Source of the DNA: Hofstenia miamia
Taxonomy: Eukaryota > Xenacoelomorpha > Acoela
Direction: 5' to 3'
DNA: 64,000 bases
Assembly (NCBI GenBank): GCA_004352715.1
Contig: SCFE01000046.1
Span: forward strand, 417,743 to 481,742
Numbering within the stretch: the stretch's first letter is position 1; every line of letters begins with the position of its first letter. Positions 33,890 to 44,600 of the stretch are shown piece by piece. The position numbers were made by a program, and so were the translations under genes. The notes beneath the pieces were generated by a model. That model saw nothing but the letters and a program-made list of their open reading frames with translations, did no database searches and had not been told where the DNA came from.

Positions 33890-35735
33890 TATAAAATCAT
33901 TAAATGTAAATATTATTATTATGTTGTGAGACTGGACACCACTTTTTTTCCAGATGAATTAAAATTGGCAAATATAACCCCATTATTTAAAAGAAACGAT
34001 CCCGAAGATTGCGTAAATTATTGACCCATTTCAATCACCTCTCCAATCAGCAAAATTTTTGAACGAATTCTTTTTAATCAAATTAACGAACATCTTTGTC
34101 AACATGATCTGTACTCCAAAACAATATGGTTTTTTGTAAAGGTATTTTTACGAGCGACGCTTTAGTACAAGCTACAGAAAAATGGCGAATAATAAATAAT
34201 GAATACGCAGCAATTGCTTGCTTAGACCTCTCGAAAGCTTTCGATTCCATAGACTGCAGTATCTTACTACAAAAAGTTAAATTTCTAGGTTTTTCTAATG
34301 ACAGCATAGGTCTCATTTCCAGTTACTTATATAATCGTATGCGAAGAGTTAAAATTAATGAATCTGTTTCTGATTGGGTATGTACTAAAAATGAGGTTCC
34401 GCAGGGTAAAATTTTGGATCCCTTATTATTTAATAGTTAGATAAGTGATTTGTCCGAGCAAGTAACATGTGACGTTATACGATATGCAGATGACACAATA
34501 TTATTTCATTCTAATAAATTTCCCGAAAAAGCGGTTCAAACTCTCGAAACAAACTGTGCTTCTCTTGCTAAATATTTTGCTTTTCTAAAACTAAGAGTAA
34601 ATCCACTAAAAACTAAATTCTGTATTGTTAAATCAAAAAACTAAATCTACTGATACTTCAAAATACAAACTTAATTTCAACGGCATTCAAATAAAACAGG
34701 TTGAATCTTTTAAATACCTCGGAATTATTTTTGACATAAATCTAAATTTTGAAGGGCAATTAAATCATGTTATTAGAAAAATGGCCATACCGATTAAGGC
34801 TGATTATTTAATTTAACAACTAAATAATTTACAAATTAAATAGTTTATCAAAATTTTGTCAAGCGCGCACTGGTGATTTTTAATCTGCTCAATCGTTTAT
34901 TTTAAAATGGATTTCAATACGACACTGCACGTCTTACGGCAATAAATGAATTACCAGAAAGACTAAGGGAATATTCTAGATAGATTGTGTGAACATGAAC
35001 ACCCTATCAAGTTCTTTAGTTACTGCAATTAGTTCGAATAACATTATGCAAACACGAATTTTCTTAAAGAAAATTTTCTGTCTCTAATTGGAACGGTGTT
35101 CTCTAAAAATAGACATAAAACTTATAAACAATTTTGGAAAATATCAAAACAACAAAATGATTATTTAAATATGGCCAAAAATTGAGCCCCAATATTAGAA
35201 TAAAAAAGCTCTGCGTTCTATTTTGTAAACTAAATAGTTTCGTATTTACGTAAATTTAAAATCACTAGTGCGCGCCACGCCTAAAGCAATTAACTTAATT
35301 TCTCAAAAACTTCCATCTAAAGCAAAAATCCAATTAATATATACTCTAATATTAAGTCATTTCAACTATGCCAACATACTCTACACAGATATAAACCAAA
35401 AATTTCTCAGAAAATTTCAAGTACAACTAAACTGGGCTATCAAAGTAGCAGTAAATAATCATATCTTTCATAAGAATAATGAATATAGAACAATCTCAAA
35501 ATTATTTCTACATCCGTAAAGATACATCTATATAAATGTCTTAACGACGTTCTTCAAAATAATTAATAATACTTTCCCATACAACAAAAATTACTTTCTT
35601 ACTGCAAAATTAGTCAATAAACAAAATAAAAGATCTCAGAGAATTGAACCTATTAGGTATAAGAAGCGAATAATGGAAAATTCATTTCTAAACACAGCTA
35701 AAAATATACGGCATGAATTACCAAAACTTTAAAAT
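33890..35735 (+). mobile_element. decayed LINE reverse transcriptase (jockey/CR1-like)
   Basis: RT blocks follow in order on the plus strand with frameshifts and stops: PDELKLANITPLFKRNDPED, then PISITSPISKIFERILFNQI, CLDLSKAFDSIDCSILLQKV, EVPQGKILDPLLF, the catalytic box RYADDTILF, VESFKYLGIIFD, a thumb segment PSKAKIQLIYTLILSHFNYA, and the C-terminal NSFLNTAKNIRHELPKL with a stop. This order is that of non-LTR retrotransposon ORF2 proteins. The endonuclease domain is absent, so this is a 5'-truncated insertion. A 413-bp inverted-repeat element interrupts it at 34863-35275. Confidence 0.8.
34863..35275. mobile_element. 413-bp inverted-repeat element nested in the LINE
   Basis: The left end GCGCGCACTGGTGATTTTTA and the reverse complement of the right end GCGCGCACTAGTGATTTTAA match at about 18 of 20 positions. 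The element sits between two parts of the LINE reverse transcriptase that should be nearly adjacent (the KYLGIIFD block and the SHFNYA block). It has no open frame of note and is probably a non-autonomous DNA transposon. I could not identify a target-site duplication. Confidence 0.55.
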
Positions 35736-36697
35736 TGATATTAAAAATATTTTTGCACTTATAATATAAAAAAACTGAAATGGCGAGCTTATATATTTTA
35801 TAATCCTAATTACTCTATTAATAGAAACTAGCAATCGCCATTGCCCAAGTTAACCACTAATTTTATTTGTAAATATTCGTTGTTTTGTCTCTTTGTTTAG
35901 TTTTCTATTACTTGACGCTTTCAGAATTATCAGAATTTCTATTTATTGTTAAAAAAATTTCTGAATATAGAATTTTCTTCTTTAACTATAATAACATTCT
36001 AACTTCGATTTGACCAACATTTGGTGTCATATTCCAAATAGAAAGAAGTGTTTATCCTAGACCTCTTTTGAAAAGAAACTCCAAACGATTCAATAACTGT
36101 AGAGTTCTTGTAACACCAAATTGATTCTCCAGTTAACATATCAATGTATTTGATTTAATTATATTTCCTGTTACTGCAAGAAACACATTATTACAGAAAA
36201 TAGCTTTATTATCTACATGGCATAGCTTCCATGTCTTCTAAACAGCTATGAGCTTAGGATTGTTTGTTGATGCACAGCGTTCTTAGCCAATGTTATCCTA
36301 GAAAGTAATATTGAGTTTAACATACACTAATCTAGTTTTATATTTTTAAAGGAAAGCCCTGAGTTTGTGTGGGTAGTAGAATCAAAGACTTTGATTTTGA
36401 TTTTTCAAAAATTGTATAAATAAGTACTTCTAATATTACCATTAATTATCAAGAATTAAAATACGAGGGTAAGAGTGAACAAATTATGTAATTGAATTAC
36501 CTGTTAGTAAGGAATACACGAACTAGTCTAGAAACTCAACCAGGACAAAATAGCCACTAAAACAAAGTCTGAAACAGTCACATATATGCATGTTATTGAT
36601 TGCATCTGGTTAGGTATTTTGCGTAAGCGGGTCTGGACTTCACTGACCTACTTCTAAATACGCGTCTGTATTTGAAAAAAATAATAGAAATAATAAC
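35736..36697. other. non-coding spacer, right part is the 3' flank of the next gene
   Basis: No gene seen. 36350-36697 is the intact counterpart of the duplicated flank at 33200-33530. Confidence 0.5.
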
Positions 36698-36703
36698 TTT
36701 ATT
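36698..36703 (-). terminator. poly(A) signal of the 36713-38593 gene
   Basis: AATAAA on the minus strand, 9 nt past the stop codon. Confidence 0.4.
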
Positions 36704-36712
36704 TATGCAATG

Positions 36713-38593
36713 CTAATATATCGCATTGTACGCTAGAAAAACTTTAAAATTATTTGTACAAATCATATCATGTAAGTTATCATTATCTAGATCAATGGTT
36801 TGAAAAGTTGAAAATGTGCCGTTGCATTCATTTCCATTTGAAAATACCGCGGAATTTGGACGTGGAATATGTGGATAAGTGGATAATACGTAATTAGCAA
36901 AGTACGAAATACCATTTAACACTGGACACAAAGTATCTAATTGGTTGTCTTCATCAAAGTATCCCTCTAACATCGACTTGGCACCTCCTGTATTAGCACA
37001 ACCGCGATAACTATTGCTGAATTCAATTTCGTGAAAGGATGTGAAACCCCCTGTATAAAAATGTATGTTGAGTGAAAAGACATCTCTTGTTCTTGTTACA
37101 CAGTTTATATTGTTACTTGAATATGAAAAAATCTCTAAGCAGGAGTCCTCATTAACTGGGGTTACGTATGTATTTATGAAAAAGGTATTTTTGGAATGTC
37201 CTAGACAAGGTGAATCGATTACTAGTATCCTTATTAATGTTGCTTCAGTAGTTACATTCATCGGGGCTCCACAAAATGGAATATTACTGGGTAATGAATG
37301 TGGACATGAAAAGTTATTAAATCCATATATGATAAAAGTTGGCTCTTCACAGCTCTTGGAAAACCATTTTCTATACAAAAGTATAACTGTATTTGAGAAA
37401 ATTCCAGGTGTATTGGTTCTTTCAATTGATACACTCCTTTCCTGATTTACAGATATTCTGAAAAATTGTTGATTCTCATAACAGAATATTACATTATCCA
37501 ATATGTATTCTTTGCTGTCGCATTGAGGCCTTTCCATAAAATAGTTCATTGGTGTTAAGAATAAAGTATCTTCCTCCTTTACAACATTGATTCTCAGCTC
37601 CAAGCGTTGAATATTTGGATTATAACATACAATATCAAGAAAGGAAAGGAACTTGACGAAGATAGGAGATTCACAATTTGTGAAATCATGGTTAAAAAAA
37701 TTTACTTGGAAAGATTGAGGTTTCTGCAAAATAGTGAATGGGTTGTAAAGTGTGGAATATTTGTATTTTTTCGTAGATACCAATACCGGATCTTCATCTT
37801 TAAGTGTGCAATTTATTTCTCTTGTAATAAAAATGGGGAAAAATCCACCAGACATTTCTGCAAATGGTAAGTCATAGGAGAATAAATATGAGGTACTACT
37901 CACTATAAAAGATGCATTATCATGACGGGGATTTACATGAATGTAAACTTTCTGAATTTCAAACTCATTAATATTACTAATTTTTAAATACAAAGTTTTG
38001 TTTTCAGTCCATATTTTATCAATATCTCCAAGGTAGTTGTTCAAATGGCATGCTTGGTAACTAACTGTCTGGTTCATGCTGTGGTGTTTTCCAATGATGG
38101 TTAGTTTATCTTCAAACCCACAAGAAGAACATGTAATATCTTGGATAACAGTGACTTTGTTATCTATAGGACTGTAGGAACATTCGGCAACGACATTTTC
38201 CGGAGCGTTGTGGTTGTATATAGCAAATGAAACGAAGGAAATCTCTGGAAGAGAGAATGAGATTTCTATTGAACAATTCCCAACAGATTCAGCTTGGATT
38301 ATTTTAAACGGCGCTTTGACCAAGGTGTAAGTAGCGTTGTTTCCAGCATACATATGTGCTTCAATCAAGAGCTTTTGATTGTCTACAAGACATTCGAAAA
38401 GAGTTGCTGACTTCCGTGGCAAAACACAGTCCGCAACTTCAGAAAATCTTGGAAATCCAAAATTTGTAATATAGCGTATAGAATCTAGTCTGCAATAAAG
38501 TTGTGAATATTGAGAATATAAAATTATGAGCTTTGCCAACAGCCACATAGGTATACATAAATTTTGCAAATTTACTAGAATAATGATCGTCAT
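36713..38593 (-). CDS. putative secreted Cys-rich glycoprotein with two calcium-loop (FG-GAP/VCBS-like) motifs, unrecognised
   Basis: An intronless frame of 626 aa that I cannot assign to a family. The N-terminus is hydrophobic (MTIIILVNLQ, then MWLLAKLIILY) and could be a signal peptide; an inner ATG at the MWLLA segment is an alternative start. The rest has many cysteines spread along its length and numerous N-x-S/T sites, typical of an extracellular protein. There is no second membrane span or obvious GPI tail. Near the C-terminus two short acidic loops, GYFDEDNQLDTLC (about 545-555) and IDLDNDNLHDMIC (about 600-612), have the DxDxDxxxD spacing of calcium-binding loops in FG-GAP/VCBS repeats, each followed by a hydrophobic strand. 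The gene has decayed copies on both sides (33195-33680 and 39167-39790), so it belongs to a local tandem family. There is no 3' splice site near its ATG, unlike several neighbours. Confidence 0.7.
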   Translation of the reverse strand: MTIIILVNLQNLCIPMWLLAKLIILYSQYSQLYCRLDSIRYITNFGFPRFSEVADCVLPRKSATLFECLVDNQKLLIEAHMYAGNNATYTLVKAPFKIIQAESVGNCSIEISFSLPEISFVSFAIYNHNAPENVVAECSYSPIDNKVTVIQDITCSSCGFEDKLTIIGKHHSMNQTVSYQACHLNNYLGDIDKIWTENKTLYLKISNINEFEIQKVYIHVNPRHDNASFIVSSTSYLFSYDLPFAEMSGGFFPIFITREINCTLKDEDPVLVSTKKYKYSTLYNPFTILQKPQSFQVNFFNHDFTNCESPIFVKFLSFLDIVCYNPNIQRLELRINVVKEEDTLFLTPMNYFMERPQCDSKEYILDNVIFCYENQQFFRISVNQERSVSIERTNTPGIFSNTVILLYRKWFSKSCEEPTFIIYGFNNFSCPHSLPSNIPFCGAPMNVTTEATLIRILVIDSPCLGHSKNTFFINTYVTPVNEDSCLEIFSYSSNNINCVTRTRDVFSLNIHFYTGGFTSFHEIEFSNSYRGCANTGGAKSMLEGYFDEDNQLDTLCPVLNGISYFANYVLSTYPHIPRPNSAVFSNGNECNGTFSTFQTIDLDNDNLHDMICTNNFKVFLAYNAIY

Positions 38594-39160
38594 GTTATTA
38601 AATATTTAGTCAAAAATTGATTTTTGTAATATTGTTATCAAAAACTATTTTATGAGCATTTGGAGATTGCACAGCTGTTGTTACTACTTGCAGGGTACTT
38701 GCTTAGTTATTTATTAATGCTTCACCGCTCTATGATATTTCTATCGAGTATAAATTCATTCCAAATTTGAATTTATAGTTACAAATTCTCGCCACGCAAT
38801 GTTGTAATAGTCTAAATTGAATCCGAGAATTTTCTACTATATTATGTTAAATTTATACATCAGTGATTAAAAATCACTGTACTCCCTTCTAACTACTTGG
38901 AATGAGGAGAAATTACTGTGTTATGATATTTTTCTCTTGCAATTGCAATGAAATTGGAGTGATTGTAGTACATTTAATTTTTGTTGGTTTCTTGGTTCTT
39001 CAATTGTATTTGATTTTGGTTTTTGTTAAATCAAACCTAAGATATTCAGTGTGGTAGACAGTTTTTTTACTGTCTTCCATCGCATAAATTGCGTCAAAAG
39101 TAAATCTAGTGATTCCCGCAATGAGTAATTATATTTATAATTTCCAAGTTAAGCACGTTT
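38594..39160. other. upstream flank of the secreted-protein gene
   Basis: No gene seen. The part at 38965-39060 resembles 33606-33680, linking this flank to the decayed left copy. Confidence 0.45.
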
Positions 39161-39166
39161 CATTCG

Positions 39167-39790
39167 TAACAATGCTAGTATATAACATTGTACGCCGGAA
39201 AACCTTTGAATTATTTGTTCAAATCATACGCATGTTGTTGTTGTACAGATCTATGCTTTGAAATATTGATAAGTCATTATTGCATTCTTTGAGATGAGAA
39301 ATGCCCATAGTTTGGTATATAGTATTGAGACAAATACCAACTACCAAAAAATGGACAAAAAAGATCCAAATTATTACATCATCAAGATATCCATTTAAAA
39401 CGGATTTGCACAACCGGCATAGAAATTGGTGAATTCAATTTCGTGAAAAGATAGGATTTTAAGTGAGACTGCGTAGCCGTTTTTGGAATACCCTAGACAA
39501 AATAAGTCTCGAATTAATATCCTCACCAATATTGCTTCAAGAAAAGTTATTCAGTCCATATATTACAAATGTTGCTTCGAAGCAGGTGTGTGAAAAAAAT
39601 TTTTTGTATAAAAGTATAACTGGATTTAAGAAAAAGCCAGGTGTTTTTGTTCGTTTAAATGATACAGTTCTATTCTGAGAAAATTTTTATTCTCGTAGCG
39701 GAATATTTTACTAAATAGTTGCTAGGAGTCAAGAATAAGATATCTTCCTCCTCTGTAACATTGATTCCCAACTCCAATCGTGAATATATA
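39167..39790 (-). pseudogene. decayed second copy of the 36713-38593 gene
   Basis: It aligns in order with two parts of the intact gene: 39167-39290 with the 3' end (TATA..ATTGTACGC, ATTATTTGT.CAAATCATA, TCATTATTGCATTC) and 39430-39785 with about 37020-37610 (AATTCAATTTCGTGAAA, TTTTTGGAAT..CCTAGACAA, AAAAGTATAACTG.ATTT.AGAAA, AAGTATCTTCCTCCT.TACAACATTGATTC). Intervening blocks are deleted and frames are broken. The fragment ends where the Tc1-like relic begins at 39820. Confidence 0.75.
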
Positions 39791-39819
39791 CTTTTTGATT
39801 TTCTGGCTCATTAATATTA

Positions 39820-40500
39820 CAGTGCGCGAAATTTGATTATCGCCCCCAAATTTTGCATGTTTTGATATATTAGAAAAAGAATTCAAAGATTTCAATTTTA
39901 CGCGAAGGTATATTTATAGAATTGATATAGATTGGTGTTTTCAAAAATTTCAAAACAAAATTTTATTAACATGAAAAGTTGAGTTGTACAAAATGGGGTG
40001 GCGAAATTTGATTATGGCCACCAAGAGAAATCAACACTATCTTTACATTTCTTTACTAAAATGAATGTTGTAGTAATCAATATTTTTTCCTTTACTCGAG
40101 ATAACCTTAATACATTGCTTAGGCATTGAAGAAGATAATGATATTAATTGATTTTGAGGAATTTTGTCCAAAGCTTTCACAATTGCATTTTTAAATTCAT
40201 TTTTACTCGTATATTGTTTCCTACCACCGTAAACGAGCCTGGATAGCTGTCCCCTTAAGTTCTCAATAGGATTAAGATCCGTGGATTTCGAAATCTAGAG
40301 TAAAACATCAATTTCCATGTCTTGTAACCACATTTAATTTCGCCGCTAGTATGAATAGAGGCTAAATCACGCTGAAAATGCCTTCACCATTAAACTGATG
40401 AATAAAAGGAAGCATAAACTCACTTAACGTATGTATATAGGCTTCTGAGTCGTGCACACCCTCCAGGATTGCCAATTGCGATTTGCTTTGTGCTCTCTGA
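39820..40500 (-). mobile_element. Tc1-like transposon relic (C-terminal transposase)
   Basis: TA followed by CAGTGCGCGAAATTTGATTA at 39818 looks like a Tc1 terminal repeat; GGCGAAATTTGATTATGGCC recurs at 40001 as a subterminal copy. On the minus strand the catalytic end is readable with one frameshift: SEFMLPFIHQFNGEG, FQRDLASIHTSGEI, then DLNPIENLRGQLSRLVYGGR and KALDKIPQNQLISLSSSMPK. This matches the FQQDNA.IHTS and SPDLNPIENLW blocks of Tc1 transposases, with DN changed to DL. The N-terminal half is missing; in its place is the palindrome at 40399-40697. Confidence 0.75.
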
Positions 40501-40520
40501 CGAGATATATATATATTATA

Positions 40521-40552
<32 letters not shown>

Positions 40553-40697
40553 CTATTATATACTTGAATATATATATATATATATATATATATCGTCAGA
40601 GTGCACAAAGAAAATCGCAATTGGCAATCCTGGAGGGTGTGCACGACTCAGAAGCCTATATACATACGTTAAGTGAGTTTATGCTTCCTTTTATTCA
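40399..40697. repeat. roughly 300-bp palindrome with a (TA)n centre
   Basis: The left arm (40399-40505) and right arm (40592-40697) are reverse complements with only a few mismatches. Both arms carry part of the Tc1 transposase coding sequence (the segment just before FMLPFIHQ). The 86-bp centre is almost pure TA. The right arm stops at TTATTCA and passes into another TA run. Confidence 0.9.
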
Positions 40698-40699
40698 TA

Positions 40700-41665
40700 T
40701 ATATATATATGCTATAAAGCTGTTTCTTCAATTCTAAAGAATTTTCAGCTTATGCATTTTTGCCTGCATTTTGTTTATGAATAATTTGTAGACATATTTG
40801 CTACGTATTAATTTTGGTATTAATTATAGTAATGAGTAATATATTTCAAGTTATTAATCTATTGGCGTATACAGATTGTAAAATATTTGACTTTTATAAA
40901 TAGTAAGCCTTCATTTTTTAAAATCAGTTTATGTTCACTTGATTATCGTGACGAGTGCTGTCCATTTAGCATGAAAGCGGATGCAATTTGTCCTTAAAAG
41001 TTTTTCAACCATAAAAGTTCGACATATTCATTTTAACTAATGTCTTTTAAAATCAATATCAATGCATTCACACTTGAAATCAAATTCTAACCGTCAATCA
41101 ATTGTAGCTGCTGACGGGGTTTTATGAGTTTATTCATTGGTCGATTTTCAGCGAGTTACTATTTTTTATCATTTATGATTAAACTGATGTATTCTTTCTC
41201 ATGCAAGCTTTTCACATGTATATCATTTTTTTAAATTAAACAAATGCAAATTATTTTAAAAAAGTCGATTGTACGTTATCCATTATCTTCGATGATGATC
41301 ACAGTCCCATCCTCAAAATACTGAAATCCCGCCAGCCCACTTTAATGCTAGCTTCCAACTCTCAACACCCTAAATACCAGTGGGCTTAAATACGCCTTCT
41401 TACTATTTGGATTCATTTATTACCTTTTCTTGCTTGCAGATCATATGTTTATGCAACACACATTCAAATGGTAATCGTTTCGCCATTTTGGAATTTCAGA
41501 AAATATTTCACGAACTCTTTCATAATGTAAAGGTCCAGACAAAATAAGATTGCACTTTGTTTCAGAAAAATTGAATTTTTTTGCAGTTTTCTTACCAATT
41601 TGTTTACCAAATGTCTTTCGAGAACGTTTATAAAAGTTTGTATTTTTACTAAATTTTTATTTCAG
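40700..41665. other. non-coding spacer upstream of TIMMDC1
   Basis: AT-rich sequence without a supported gene. The right end is a pyrimidine-rich tract with a 3' splice site (TTTATTTCAG) ending at 41665. Confidence 0.5.
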
Positions 41666-41669
41666 GTTT

Positions 41670-44600
41670 ATGAGCCAGCAGATAGCTGAGGAGTCATATA
41701 GAAGAATCAACCACTATGCAAATCTTAAATTCTCTACACATCACACTCAAATACTTACAAATCAAACTCCTTTCTGGCGCTTAGCCAATTTTAAACGCTA
41801 CTGTTTCAACCCCGTTAACAATATCGATATCGTTCCCCAAGAACTACAGGATGCCTACTTTACATCAATGTCTGGATTAGTAACAGGTGCTGAATCCTAT
41901 GTATTAATATATTATTAATATAATTCATCTATATTCCCAAAATCTAGTAACATTAAGCTTTTTAAAATTAAGTTTGTCTTGAAAACATTGAAAATATACT
42001 GAAGTTTTTTTTTAAGAATTGCTGCTTGAATTTACATAAATATTGACTCTTTAAAGATGTACACATCTCCTAAATATGTTTTCATCTATAGTAAAGATGC
42101 TTTTCCAGGTGCAATCAACTTATTCATTTCATTGTGCTTTGCATTCTCTTAGTTTGAAAAAAACGTTATTAAAGTTAATTTGAAATGTTGACCTTGACTC
42201 GTCTTTGTCTTAGATACATTTTATAATTTATTAAGGCGATGAATTCAATGATAAGAACCAAAGAGATAAAAATGTTCATAGAATTTTGTAATAACCTGCA
42301 TATCAAAAAGGAAAGAAACTTCATACCAAAGAAGTTCTTAGAAGCTGTTTATAAAGTTGGTTATATATGACATTCTATTTGATCGCTTGTCACATGTTAA
42401 GATTTGGCATTTGTTGACTTGTCATTAATGGCAACAATTGGATTTTAATACGGAAATAAACATTTTTTTTCAAAGTTATAATACTTTTGTCTTAATAAAC
42501 AGCTATAAATGTGTATCCTTTCAAAATTTTCCTACAATGTTAGTTACGAAATGGTAAACATTGCAAAAATATTTGTATGTCAGCAGGGTAAACTAGGTTT
42601 TGGTCTTAGTTTGTTTTTGCGTTCACAACTTTGAACTTTCCTATCTATGACTAGATATCGGACCACAGTAGATTTAAAATGCTAGAGCGACATAAAAGAA
42701 AATAAATGAAATTTAAGATAATGGTGGTCATAACAATATATCTTAATTCTGACGAATACTGAATCCCGTTCAATACATGACCTATTTACTTGTTAATTTT
42801 GGCGTTAATAAATTTTGGCGTTGTTACCTTAATGTTTTCTTTCGGCGATGTGTCAAACCGTTTCATTTGAAATTCCCGCAAAGATAGTCACGAATAAAAT
42901 TTATAGCTGGCAATCATGAGTTCCTCTCCAAAGACTATCACAATTTCTTTAGATAGGGTTAGTAGATGAACGATTAGTAAATGCTTCTCCCAAATTTTTT
43001 CGATTATTTCACAGGCCCTTTTCTTGAGCTCTTTTACTCTTAATGGTATAGTAAGATAGCAAAATTAAGTACACGATATTTTTTACCAAAATTTTTCAGG
43101 CTTTCTCCTATAGTGTTTTGCCTACTGACATTTATAAGAGAGGACTTTGCATGTGTTTAGGCTTGACCAAAACTTTTTGAAAGATTCATGATTTACTCCA
43201 ACGTCATTGATGCGTGTTTAATTGATTACCTTTTACATCATGTTAAGCAGTTAAGCAATTGGTCAAAATAAAGACTTTGAATCCGTTATTCAGGATCATA
43301 TTGTCAAACTGCGTAACCGAATGTTCACTTACAGAGGCTAAGTGTAAAATACACTTAAATTCTATGCCAAGGTGGGAAAGTGTCAAAGAGAAGATTTAAC
43401 AAACGACAAATAAGGACATCAGCAGGCACTAGAATGGAAAATCCTTTCCATTTTAATGCATCGCCAAATGTTAACAAAAAGTGTATTCGAAGATATTTAC
43501 TCAGTTCACGTATCCGTAGACATATTGCAATAATGAAATCATTAATGATACCTTTTCAATGAATGACGAAAACTGTATTCAGTTATTCAGCAATGATGAT
43601 AAAGTGAAAACTTCTGTGCTAAGCACCAACGATTCTTACCCCAATGCATGAGATCATCTTTTAAACATGGACCTCAGGTTACTTTTTCTGATTGTTGTTC
43701 CTAAAAAAGGGGTTGAGAGGCTACGTTTTCTTTAACTAATTGAGAAGGTGAATTCGTCCTGATACGTAAAGTTTCTAGGAGAAAAAGTTGTGCCTACTCT
43801 GACAAGTCATTCTTGAAATGTTGGTTTATTTCAAGATAATTCTTGTTATAAATAGCCCAGTCTCCAATAAGGACAGAAAAACTCCGCATTCAGAACCTCG
43901 AATGGGTTGGTTAAAGTCCGGTTTGCAACTACATGGAAAAGCTCTGGTGTAAATTTAAATGGGTAGCTCAGCAACAGCGCCCAAAAATAATCAAGAACTT
44001 GGTAGAATAATTGAAAAAACATGGTGTAATGGAGTGAACGCGACTATGTTCAGAACTAGGCGACTTCTCCAGTTCGGAGACTCAAGAGTTGTGTAACTCA
44101 TCGAGGCTTCCCATAAACTATAAACCAAGCCTTTTAGTTTTCAAATTTCCGCGTGTTGGTCAGTTTCTTAAAATATTTGTTCATTTATTGTTGTACTTAA
44201 TTTTTTGTGTCGAACTGTAAATGAGTCTTTGAGAGGGGGTACGTTCAATCTCAGACGATTCAGGCGGGGATTCAGTAATTTGTTTTACCAAATTTTTTCA
44301 CTAGATTGTGCAGCGCATGAAACAAGGCAAATATATTTGATCATTGTTAGGAAATTCAATTTCTTTGCTTTTTTCATCTTTTTCATATATTGTGTGTACA
44401 TAAGTTAGTAATACGATACGAGTCCATTTTTAACATTTTGTAATTTTCCTAGAGTAACATGGTACGCGATCAAGACCTCAGCTAAATCTTTGTTGAATGC
44501 ATCTTTACGAGCAGAATAATTTTCACTGAACAACCTGTTGAAAACAGAAGTTGATGGGTTAATGAACTATTTCGCTTCAAATATTATTAATGTAGTCTCA

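Noticed and set aside
37065-37445. 126-codon plus-strand frame inside 36713-38593
   Set aside because: Antisense shadow. The matching decayed copy at 39463-39678 is likewise a shadow of the pseudogene.
40452-40676. 74-codon plus-strand frame with Tyr-Ile repeats
   Set aside because: It is the palindrome arms and TA centre read through. The conserved coding content of the arms is transposase sequence in other frames.
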